DNA of 64,000 nucleotides, taken from assembly GCA_000721375.1 (NCBI GenBank), contig JOGW01000005.1, positions 62,001-126,000 on the forward strand. The letters run 5' to 3'. The stretch's first letter is position 1; every line of letters begins with the position of its first letter. A model generated the notes under the pieces. It saw nothing but the letters and a program-made list of their open reading frames with translations. It searched no databases and was not told where the DNA came from. Below are positions 16,134-23,066 of the stretch, piece by piece. The stretch is from Streptomyces sp. NRRL B-3428. GTDB taxonomy: Bacteria > Actinomycetota > Actinomycetes > Streptomycetales > Streptomycetaceae. Made by a program: the position numbers and the translations under genes.

Positions 16134-17788
16134 CGGACGGCCCCCACCTGGGCTGCCCACGGGTGGTACATGTACGAGATGGTCGTCGGGGCGCCCGTGA
16201 TCCTCTTGTTCAGGAACACCGCGGTCGGCCACTCGGCGACCGGTATCCACAGCAGTTGCTCGGCTGCCTTCTTCTGCAGCTCCGCCTCGATCGCCAGCCG
16301 CGCGTCCGGCTCGTACGCCGCCGTGGCCCGGTCGACCAGCGCGTCGTACTCCTTGTCGCTGTAGCCGGCGAAGTTGAGGTAGGCCCCGGTCTTGAAGCTC
16401 GTCAGCAGATCCAGCGGATCGGTGATCGAGTCGTAGTAGGTGAGCGGGAACATGTCGATGCCCTCGCGTGCCTTCGGATCCGTGAACAGGGCGGTGAAGG
16501 CGTTCGGGGCGATGGTCTTGAGCTTGATGTCCAGGCCGATCTGCGTGCCGGCCGCCTGGACCGCGGTGGCGAGCAGCGAGACGTCCTGACCGATCGAACT
16601 GGTGGCGACGGTCAGGGTCTTGCCGGTGGCTCCCGCTTCCTTGATCAGTGCCTTGGCCTCGTCCAGGTCCTGGCCGGTGGGCGCCAGCGCGTCGAAGGCC
16701 GCCTTCCTCGTACGTTCCGGGGCGCCGGCCCAAGCCGCCCGGCTGGTCAGGGAGTTGGTGACGGTGCCCACACCGCCGAGTCCGGCCTTGACGAACCCGG
16801 AGCGGTCAAGGGCCAGGGACAGGGCACGCCGTACGCGGACGTCGCCGAGGGCGCCCTTCATATTGGTGATGTTGACGTTGACGGTGCTCAGGCCCTCGCC
16901 GAAGTACAGCGTGCCGACTCCGCTCTCGCGCAGCCGGGCGTAGCTCTCGGTGGGAATCAGATAGCCGCCGTCGGCCTCCCCGCTGAGCAGGGCGTTGGTA
17001 CGGGCGGACGGGTCGGTCAGGACCTGGAAGACCGCCTTGCGGGACTTGGCCCGCGTACCCCAGTAGCCGTCGAAGCGGTCCAGTTCCACGGACTGGCCCT
17101 TGTTCCAGCGGCCGAGCTCGAACGGACCGGTGCAGCCGAGTCCACCGCTCGTGCCGTAGTCCTTGCCCGCCGCCTCGACCCGCTTCTTCGAGGCCACCAC
17201 GCCCGCGGCGGTCGCCATGTACTGAGGGAATTGGGAGTCGGGCTTCTTGAGCTTGACCGTCACCTGGAGCGGACCGGTCTTGGTCAGGGAGGCCACGTTC
17301 TGGAAGACCTGGGCCCAGGCCGCCGCGTTGTCCGGGTCCATCTGACGGCCGAGGCTGAACACCACGTCGTCGGCGGTCATCACTCCGCCGCCGTGGAAAC
17401 GCACACCGGGGCGCAGGTCGTAGACCCACGTGGTGGGATCGGGGTTCGACGCCTTGCGGGCAAGGCCCGGTTCGGTGGTCAGCCCCGGCGTCCAGCGCAT
17501 GAGGCTCTCACAGACGTTGGAGAGGATCGTGTTCTGCGGGTAGTCGAACGCCACCGTGTAGTCGAGGGTGGGCGGTTCGGCGTACACGGCCCAGGTGAAG
17601 GAGTCGATCTCGCCCCGGGCCGGGGGAGTGGACGCGGACAGCTCGAACCCGGCGCCGTTGGTGCCCGAGCCGTCCTTGGGCGGTGAGGAGCAGGCCGCGA
17701 GCAGGGCGAGGCAGGACAGGGCCACTGCGGTGGTGGCTCTGCGTCGGCGCGTGCGTCCCACGCGCCTGCCGCCAGGGGGTTCGGTCAT
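16130..17788 (-). CDS. Peptide ABC transporter substrate-binding lipoprotein
   Basis: Extracytoplasmic binding protein of the SBP family 5 (DppA/OppA), 552 residues. A basic N-terminus and hydrophobic stretch end in the lipobox LLAAC (Cys about residue 33), so it is membrane-anchored. Family signatures include VYAEPPTLDYTVAFDYPQ, NVCESLMRWTPG, WVYDLRPGVRFHGGGVMTADDVVFSLGR and GTGPFELGRW-like GCTGPFELGRW. Family 5 members bind peptides, nickel or other small cationic solutes. It lies 84 bp after the cytosolic deiminase gene and before the two permeases and two ATPases, making one six-gene operon under the operator at 18944-18959. Confidence 0.92.
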   Translation of the reverse strand: MTEPPGGRRVGRTRRRRATTAVALSCLALLAACSSPPKDGSGTNGAGFELSASTPPARGEIDSFTWAVYAEPPTLDYTVAFDYPQNTILSNVCESLMRWTPGLTTEPGLARKASNPDPTTWVYDLRPGVRFHGGGVMTADDVVFSLGRQMDPDNAAAWAQVFQNVASLTKTGPLQVTVKLKKPDSQFPQYMATAAGVVASKKRVEAAGKDYGTSGGLGCTGPFELGRWNKGQSVELDRFDGYWGTRAKSRKAVFQVLTDPSARTNALLSGEADGGYLIPTESYARLRESGVGTLYFGEGLSTVNVNITNMKGALGDVRVRRALSLALDRSGFVKAGLGGVGTVTNSLTSRAAWAGAPERTRKAAFDALAPTGQDLDEAKALIKEAGATGKTLTVATSSIGQDVSLLATAVQAAGTQIGLDIKLKTIAPNAFTALFTDPKAREGIDMFPLTYYDSITDPLDLLTSFKTGAYLNFAGYSDKEYDALVDRATAAYEPDARLAIEAELQKKAAEQLLWIPVAEWPTAVFLNKRITGAPTTISYMYHPWAAQVGAVR

Positions 17789-17872
17789 CGTCGTGCTCTC
17801 TTTCGGGGAACTCGGGGAAGGTGCGAGGGGGTTACCGGGCCGCAGGTCGGGCGGAAGTGGCCGGCCTCCGGC

Positions 17873-18898
17873 TCAGACGGAGGGCCGGGCGGAGGGACGG
17901 GCGGCGGGAATCTGCTGAGTGATGCAGTGCACTCCGCCACCGCCGTACGCGACGACCGGGGTCCGTACCCCGACGACCTTGCGTCCGGGGTGGGCCGAGG
18001 CGATCACCGCGAGGGCGTCCTCGTCCTGGGGCAGTCCGGCCACCGGAACGACCACACCGCCGTTGGCCACGTAGTAGTTGAGGTACGAGACCTCGACCTC
18101 ACTGCCCGCGACCTCGGAGAACGCGGTCTGCGGCACGTCGATGACCTCCAGCTGCCGACCGCGTGCGTCGGTGGTGGCCTCAAGGACCGCGCGGTTGGCC
18201 CGCATCCGGGCGTGGTCGGGGTGCGCCGGGTCGTCGGGCAGGGAGACGACCACCTTGCCGGGCGCCGCGAACGCGCAGACCCCGTCGACATGTCCGTCGG
18301 TCTCGGTGTCGAGCAGACCGCCGTACGGAAGCCAGACGACCTTGCTGACGCCGAGCCGTGACGTGAGTTCCGCCTCGATCGCGTCCCGGTCCATGCCCGG
18401 GTTCCGGTTGGGGTGCAGCAGGCACTGCTCGGTGGTGATCAGGGTGCCTTCGCCGTCGACCGTGATCGAGCCGCCCTCGAGGGTCATCTCGGAGTGGATC
18501 CGCTCGACCCCGAGGTGTTCGAGGAGGAGCCGGCTGATCCGGTCGTCGGCGTCGTAGGGGTGGTGCTTGCCGCCCCAGGCGTTGAAGCGGAAGTCCACAC
18601 CGGCGCGGTTTCCGTCGCCGTCGAGCACGAAGAGCGGCGCGGAGTCGCGGAACCACGAGTCGTCAAGCGGCAGTTCGATCACGGTCACCGTCCCACCGCA
18701 GCGGGCCTGGGCCTCAGTGCCGTGGCTGGGCGGCGCGACCATGGTCACGGGCTCGAACGCGGCGATGGCACGGGCGACTTGCGCATACTCCTCCTTGGCC
18801 TCGTCAAGGACGCCGCTCCACAGGTCCTCGCGGGTCGGCCAGGCCATCAGGCACCCGTCGTGCTCGGACCACTCGGCGGGCATACGGAATGCGGTCAT
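17873..18898 (-). CDS. aguA: Cytosolic agmatine deiminase family protein
   Basis: Guanidine-modifying enzyme of 341 residues with no export signal; of the three homologues in the cluster it is the most like a housekeeping agmatine deiminase. Motifs: FRMPAEWSEHDGCLMAWP at the start, DDSWFRDSAPLF, EGGSITVDGEGTL, TDGHVDGVCAF (catalytic His) and GGGGVHCITQQIP (catalytic Cys325). Product would be N-carbamoylputrescine plus ammonia from agmatine. The start is MTAFRMP; a longer reading 63 bp upstream runs into the promoter. First gene of the operon that continues with the peptide transporter. The C-terminus carries a doubled ARPS, a 12-bp repeat at the gene end. Confidence 0.92.
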   Translation of the reverse strand: MTAFRMPAEWSEHDGCLMAWPTREDLWSGVLDEAKEEYAQVARAIAAFEPVTMVAPPSHGTEAQARCGGTVTVIELPLDDSWFRDSAPLFVLDGDGNRAGVDFRFNAWGGKHHPYDADDRISRLLLEHLGVERIHSEMTLEGGSITVDGEGTLITTEQCLLHPNRNPGMDRDAIEAELTSRLGVSKVVWLPYGGLLDTETDGHVDGVCAFAAPGKVVVSLPDDPAHPDHARMRANRAVLEATTDARGRQLEVIDVPQTAFSEVAGSEVEVSYLNYYVANGGVVVPVAGLPQDEDALAVIASAHPGRKVVGVRTPVVAYGGGGVHCITQQIPAARPSARPSV

Positions 18899-18932
18899 CG
18901 CGGATCTCTCATCTCTTGGCGAGGGTGACGGC

Positions 18933-18961
18933 ATACTGCTCCCGACTGAAAATTCAGTCAA
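18933..18961 (-). promoter_or_regulatory. Promoter with shared operator, copy 2 (deiminase-transporter operon)
   Basis: Minus-strand -35 TTGACT (18956-18961), 17-bp spacer, -10 CAGTAT (18933-18938). The operator GACTGAA, AA, TTCAGTC (18944-18959) overlaps the -35 and fills the spacer, the classic position for a repressor. Confidence 0.75.
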
Positions 18962-19018
18962 GAGTCGGAAGGTGGTTCGACTGCCGCGGGCGGCAGGGGG
19001 ATGTCAGGCAGGGTAAAT

Positions 19019-19118
19019 CGTGAGGGGAACCGGTCGTGGTTCATGGGAAGTGGTCGTCGCTCATCGGAATCAGTCGACGCTCACCGGAAACAGTCGTTGC
19101 TCACAGGAAGTAGAGGCG
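19019..19118. repeat. 20-bp tandem repeat at the ureC 3' end
   Basis: Five contiguous 20-bp units of pattern (minus strand) NNCGACNNNTTCCNNTGAGC. The first unit holds the last codons and stop of ureC; the other four follow it and diverge. Confidence 0.8.
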
Positions 19119-20705
19119 GCTCAGCGCGACGTCCTGCGCCGGTCCCGAGCGCACCGGGTCTCCGTCCAGGGTCACCAGGCCGTTGCGCGGGTCGACCTCG
19201 ACCTGCCCCAGACGGGAGTTGCGCACCATGTCGGCCGGCCCGATCCCGCGGGTGCCCCGGACGGCCACGCGCCGGCGCCGGGTCCCCATCGGGTCGTACG
19301 GCCGGCCGAAGGCGCCGGACTCGGCCGCGGCGCGGCTGACGAAGGCCACGGACAGATCGGCCGGCGTGGCACCGTGGGCACCGAACAGCGGTCCGAGGAC
19401 CAGGGGTTCGCAGTTGTCCGTGGCCGCGTTGGGATCACCGGTGACGCCGTACGCCGGGAATCCCGCCTTGAGGACCATCTGCGGTTTGGCGCCGAAGAAC
19501 GGCGGGCGCCACAGCACGATGTCGGCGAGCTTGCCGACCTCGAGCGAGCCGACCTCGTGGGAAAGCCCGTGCGCGATGGCCGGGTTGACGGTGAGCTTGG
19601 CGATGTAGCGCAGCACGCGCGCGTTGTCGTCGCCGACTCCGTCACCGCCCCCGTATCCGTCGCCATCGCCTGCCAACGGGCCGAGTTCGGCCTTCATCTT
19701 GGCGGCCATGGCGAACGTACGCCGGACCGTCTCGCCCGCCCGTCCCATGCCCTGTGCGTCGGACGAGGTGATGCCGATCGCGCCCAGGTCGTGCAGCACG
19801 TCCTCGGCCCCCATGGTTCCTGCGCGGATACGGTCACGGGCCATCGCCGCGTCGCCCGGCAGATCCGTCTTGAGCGCGTGAACGGAGACGATCATCCCGT
19901 AGTGCTCGGCGACCGCGTCCCGTCCGAACGGCAGGGTCGGGTTGGTGGAGGAGCCGATGACGTTCGGGACGCCCGCCATCTTCAGGACGTTGGGGACGTG
20001 TCCGCCGCCGCAGCCCTCGATGTGGAAGCAGGCGCCGCCCTCGGCGAGCGCCTCCACCAGCGGCGCTTCGTGCGAGGAGGAACCGCGGGCCAGGAAGCCG
20101 ATGTTGACGGGCCAGGCGTCGAAGGCGTTGAACCCGTGCCGCAGCGCCCAGGGGGAGTTGACCCCGACACCCCAGCTCGGCCCGATCTCCTGCCCGATGA
20201 TCGTCGTGACACCGGAGGCGAGCGACGCCTCCATGATCCGCGGCGAGAGCAGGTGCACATGGGTGTCGATGGCGCCGGCGGTGGCGATCAGGCCCTCGCC
20301 CGAGACGATGGTCGTTCCGGTGCCGACCACGACGTCGACGCCGTCGAGGGTGTCGGGGTTGCCGGCCCGGCCGATGGCGTGGATACGGCCTTCGCGGACG
20401 CCGATGGAGACCTTGCGGATGCCGAGGACCGCGTCGATGGCCAGGACGTTGCTGATGACGAGGTCGCAGGTCTCGCGGACGGAGGCGGCCTTGAGGTGCA
20501 ACCCGTCCCGGGCGGTCTTGCCGAACCCCGCGAGGAACTCGTCCCCGGGCCGTTGGGAATCGGACTCGACGCGCACCGTGAGCCCGGAGTCGCCCAGGCG
20601 CACCCGGTCCCCGGCGCGCGGGCCGAAGACGCTCGCGTACTCGTGCGGATCGATGTGCCTGCTGCCGGGGGCGCAGTGGTCGCTGTGTCTGGTGGGCCTG
20701 CTCAT
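19101..20705 (-). CDS. ureC: Urease alpha-subunit homologue lacking the catalytic lysine segment
   Basis: Amidohydrolase of 534 residues that aligns along its length with urease alpha chains (usually about 570). Retained: nickel-ligand pair THVH (His149, His151), HIEGCGGGH (His228, equivalent to Klebsiella His272), SVHALK (His276, His320) and TSSDAQGMGR (Asp316, Asp360). Missing: between GFLARGSSSHEAPLVEALAEGGA and FHIEG about 56 residues are absent compared with Klebsiella UreC, which removes the carbamylated Lys217, His219 and His246. The join is in frame and clean. A Gly/Asp-rich insert (GDGDGYGGGDGVGDD) lies at 346-360. ATG overlaps the ureAB stop (ATGA). No ureD, E, F or G is in the window. 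Either an inactive relic or an enzyme with another metal centre and substrate. Confidence 0.85.
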   Translation of the reverse strand: MSRPTRHSDHCAPGSRHIDPHEYASVFGPRAGDRVRLGDSGLTVRVESDSQRPGDEFLAGFGKTARDGLHLKAASVRETCDLVISNVLAIDAVLGIRKVSIGVREGRIHAIGRAGNPDTLDGVDVVVGTGTTIVSGEGLIATAGAIDTHVHLLSPRIMEASLASGVTTIIGQEIGPSWGVGVNSPWALRHGFNAFDAWPVNIGFLARGSSSHEAPLVEALAEGGACFHIEGCGGGHVPNVLKMAGVPNVIGSSTNPTLPFGRDAVAEHYGMIVSVHALKTDLPGDAAMARDRIRAGTMGAEDVLHDLGAIGITSSDAQGMGRAGETVRRTFAMAAKMKAELGPLAGDGDGYGGGDGVGDDNARVLRYIAKLTVNPAIAHGLSHEVGSLEVGKLADIVLWRPPFFGAKPQMVLKAGFPAYGVTGDPNAATDNCEPLVLGPLFGAHGATPADLSVAFVSRAAAESGAFGRPYDPMGTRRRRVAVRGTRGIGPADMVRNSRLGQVEVDPRNGLVTLDGDPVRSGPAQDVALSRLYFL

Positions 20706-21460
20706 GGGTGGGAGACCTCTGTTTCCGGTTGTGCGACTCCTGATCCCGGCTGCGTGACACCTGTTCCTTGCCGTGCGGCCTCTGCTCCCAGATAGCCGCA
20801 GGCGGCGGCGCGACGCAGTGCTTCTTCCTTGGCGCCCGGCGCGTCCAGCGGTCCGTCGACAAGTCCCGCGAAGCCGATGGCGATCCGTTCCCCGCCGATG
20901 GGGACCAGGCCCACTTCCACAACGGCGCCGGGGTCGAAGCGAGTCGACGATCCGGCCGGGACCGCGAGCCGCTGTCCGTAGGCGGCGGCTCTGTCGAAGG
21001 CCAGGCGCGGGTTGACCTCGAAGAAGTGGAAGTGCGAAGTCACGCTCACGGGGACGGAGGCGGTGTTGCGCACCTCCAAGGTGACCGCCGGTTCCTGCTC
21101 GGGCACCGTGTCCGCGTGGGGGAGCACCGCTCCGGGGGCGGTGTCCGCGGATTCCACCTCGCCGAACGGGGCGGTGATGACCGCAAGTCGCGTGCCGTCG
21201 TCGAACACGGCCTCCACGTGGATCTCCGTCACGACGTCGGCCACCCCCGGGAGCACGTCGTCGGGAGCGAGTACGCCGCGGCCACGCTCGACGGCCTGCG
21301 CAAGACGCAGTCCGTCGCGTGCCGCCTCGCACACGGTGTCGGCGATCAGTGCGGTCGCCTCGGGGACGTTCAGGCGAAGGCCGCGCGCGAGGCGGGTCCG
21401 TGCGAGTTCGGCGGTGGTGAAGAGGAGCAGCCGGTCACGCTCGGCGGGGGTCAGCGGCAA
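20702..21460 (-). CDS. ureAB: Fused urease gamma-beta subunit
   Basis: Structural urease subunit of 252 residues fusing UreA (residues 1-100; LTPAERDRLLLFTTAELARTRLARGLRLNVPEA and the VLPGVADVVTEIHVEAVFDDGT segment) to UreB (from about 115; VEVRNTASVPVSVTSHFHFFEVNPRLAFDR, AVPAGSSTRFDPG). Such fusions occur in some bacteria and in Streptomyces second ureases. A TTG start is inferred: an in-frame stop lies 9 nt upstream and GGAGAAGG is well placed. The C-terminal tail is three in-frame 7-residue repeats (GTGVTQP, GSGVAQP, ETEVSHP) not expected in UreB. First gene of the two-gene urease-like operon. Confidence 0.88.
   Translation of the reverse strand: MPLTPAERDRLLLFTTAELARTRLARGLRLNVPEATALIADTVCEAARDGLRLAQAVERGRGVLAPDDVLPGVADVVTEIHVEAVFDDGTRLAVITAPFGEVESADTAPGAVLPHADTVPEQEPAVTLEVRNTASVPVSVTSHFHFFEVNPRLAFDRAAAYGQRLAVPAGSSTRFDPGAVVEVGLVPIGGERIAIGFAGLVDGPLDAPGAKEEALRRAAACGYLGAEAARQGTGVTQPGSGVAQPETEVSHP
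20705..20767. repeat. 21-bp tandem repeat at the ureAB 3' end
   Basis: Three 21-bp units immediately before the stop codon, in reading frame, encoding (G/E)(T/S)(G/E)V(T/A/S)(Q/H)P three times. Confidence 0.8.
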
Positions 21461-21517
21461 GGCACATCACCTTCTCCGGAGTGTCAGAAGCCGCCCCTGG
21501 GGCGGCGGGAGGACCAC

Positions 21518-21546
21518 ACAGTGACACTGACTGAAAATTCAGTCAA
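21518..21546 (-). promoter_or_regulatory. Promoter with shared operator, copy 3 (urease-like operon)
   Basis: Minus-strand -35 TTGACT (21541-21546), 17-bp spacer, -10 CACTGT (21518-21523). Operator GACTGAA, AA, TTCAGTC at 21529-21544 overlaps the -35, as at 18944. Confidence 0.75.
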
Positions 21547-21627
21547 GAGATGTGGTGTGACTGGATCCGAGACTGGGTCAGGGGGCCGGCTGCCGCTGAA
21601 CCGGCGGGAGGTGACGCCTAGGGGGCT

Positions 21628-22215
21628 CTAGTGGCTGAGGCGTGTCAGCTCGGCGTCGATGGCCTCGCTCATCAGCGTTCGTGCATGGGAGATCTTGAGC
21701 GTTCCGCTCAGCCAGCGCATGCTCAGACCTTCCAGGAGGGCCGTGAGCCGCTCGGCGGCCGCCGCGAGGCCGGCCGCCGGGGCTGTCGGCTGGACCCGGC
21801 CGAGGAGGGCCGCCACCTCCTGCACCCACTCCAAGGTCGCTCGCGCCAGATCGTCGCGCAGTACCTCGTCGAACACGGCGCTCGCCCGCAGCTCACCCCA
21901 GGCGCTGCTGTTCTCCCTGACGGTGGGGGTGTCCTGGAGCTCGAGGAGCAGCGTCTGCTCCAGATCCTCGCGCGGGCCGAGCGGCTCGGCGTCGGGATCG
22001 CGGTGCGTGGTGTACCGCTCGGCGCGGTTGTTGATGAACTCCAGCGTCTGGCGCAGGATCCCGGTGCGGTCCTTGAAGTGGTAGTAGATCAGCGCGGTCG
22101 AGACGCCCGCCTCGGTGGCCAACTCCTCCACCCGCAGCCCGCGGACTCCGCGCCGGGCGATCACCCGGGCGGCTGCTTCAAGGATCTGAGTGCTGCGAGA
22201 CGCCATGGCGCGCAC
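21628..22215 (-). CDS. TetR family regulator, paralogue 1
   Basis: Repressor-type protein of 195 residues. The TetR HTH is at residues 9-52 (ILEAAARVIARRGVRGLRVEELATEAGVSTALIYYHF); the C-terminal ligand domain is helical with no recognised ligand class. Start is GTG (AAAGGG spaced 9 nt) or the ATG three codons later. Its recognition helix STALIYYHF is identical to that of the divergent paralogue at 22364, and the whole proteins are similar over their length, so they arose by duplication and probably bind the same palindrome. It lies directly upstream of ureAB but has its own operator region at 22274-22289. Confidence 0.9.
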   Translation of the reverse strand: MRAMASRSTQILEAAARVIARRGVRGLRVEELATEAGVSTALIYYHFKDRTGILRQTLEFINNRAERYTTHRDPDAEPLGPREDLEQTLLLELQDTPTVRENSSAWGELRASAVFDEVLRDDLARATLEWVQEVAALLGRVQPTAPAAGLAAAAERLTALLEGLSMRWLSGTLKISHARTLMSEAIDAELTRLSH

Positions 22216-22273
22216 TTTACCCAGCCCTTTGCGGGCGGGGTATCGCAGCCCCGCTCCTCACCGCCCCTCTCTC

Positions 22274-22289
22274 GACTAAATATTCAGTC
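22274..22289. promoter_or_regulatory. Shared operator, copy 4 (between the two tetR genes)
   Basis: GACTAAA, TA, TTCAGTC: one mismatch between the arms. It lies 59 bp from one tetR start and 75 bp from the other; the minus strand carries TTGACT as a -35, so at least paralogue 1 is likely autoregulated. Confidence 0.65.
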
Positions 22290-22306
22290 AACATGAGACA
22301 CTCCAC

Positions 22307-22354
22307 GCGAGATCATGAGCGAGATCATGAGCGAGATCATCAGCGGGATCAGAA
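22307..22354. repeat. 12-bp tandem repeat before the second tetR gene
   Basis: Three near-identical units GCGAGATCATGA and a fourth degenerate one (GCGGGATCAGAA) end at the ribosome site AAGGAG of the gene at 22364. Two in-frame ATGs (MSEIMSEI) arise within it but in a different frame from the gene. Confidence 0.8.
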
Positions 22355-22363
22355 GGAGTAGAC

Positions 22364-22948
22364 GTGGTGACCGACCGCCGTACGGCGATCCTGGAAGGTG
22401 CCGCCCGAGTGATCGCCCGGCGTGGAGTCCGTGGGCTGCGCGTCGGCGAACTGGCCACCGAGGCGGGCGTCTCCACGGCCCTGATCTACTACCACTTCAA
22501 GGACCGGGCGGGGATCCTCCGCAGCACCTTGGAGTTCATCAACGACCGCGCGGACAGCTATACGTCGACGGGCGACGCCATGGGCGAGCCTCTCACTCCC
22601 CGGCTGGAACTCGAGCAGTCCCTGCTGCTGGAGTTCCAGGATCTGCCCGAGGTGCGCGAGAACAGCACCGCATGGGGGGAGCTCAGGGCCAGTGCGGTCT
22701 TCGATCCCGAGCTCCGCGACGACCTGACCAGATCGGGCCTGGCCTGGACCCATGAAGTCGCGGCGCTCCTGTGCCGGATACACCCGACGGCTCCCGCACC
22801 TTCGCTCACCGCCTCCGCCGAACGGCTCACCGCCCTTCTGGAGGGCCTCAGTACGCGTTGGCTGGCCGGCACGCTCGGCCTGAAACATGCCCGTGAACTG
22901 ATGCATGAAGCCGTCGCCGTGGAGATCGAGCACCTGGCGCATCGGTGA
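22364..22948 (+). CDS. TetR family regulator, paralogue 2
   Basis: Repressor-type protein of 194 residues starting at GTG with AAGGAG 6 nt upstream. HTH at residues 7-50 (ILEGAARVIARRGVRGLRVGELATEAGVSTALIYYHF), identical in the recognition helix to paralogue 1; the C-terminal domain follows the same pattern (FQDLPEVRENSTAWGELRASAVFD, ALLEGLSTRWLAGTL). The two genes are divergent with the operator in between. Duplicated regulators on one operator suggest either two inducers or dosage control. It precedes the lipoprotein deiminase gene, which has its own operator copy 11 bp past this stop codon. Confidence 0.9.
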   Translation: MVTDRRTAILEGAARVIARRGVRGLRVGELATEAGVSTALIYYHFKDRAGILRSTLEFINDRADSYTSTGDAMGEPLTPRLELEQSLLLEFQDLPEVRENSTAWGELRASAVFDPELRDDLTRSGLAWTHEVAALLCRIHPTAPAPSLTASAERLTALLEGLSTRWLAGTLGLKHARELMHEAVAVEIEHLAHR

Positions 22949-22956
22949 GTCGATGT

Positions 22957-22985
22957 TTGACTGAAAATCCAGTCAGTGTCAGAGT
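22957..22985 (+). promoter_or_regulatory. Promoter with shared operator, copy 5 (lipoprotein deiminase)
   Basis: -35 TTGACT (22957-22962), 17-bp spacer, -10 CAGAGT (22980-22985). Operator GACTGAA, AA, TCCAGTC at 22959-22974 (one mismatch) overlaps the -35. Confidence 0.7.
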
Positions 22986-23066
22986 GGAGTCCAACCCTCA
23001 GACGCATGGCCGGCCGCCGCCGGGTATCTGGCCTGTACGCATGACCACGATCGGAGCCGTCACGTC

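Noticed and set aside
20030..20060. Frameshift as the cause of the UreC gap
   Set aside because: The frame reads through both sides without shift and the missing part is not found in either other frame nearby; it is a true in-frame absence in this sequence.
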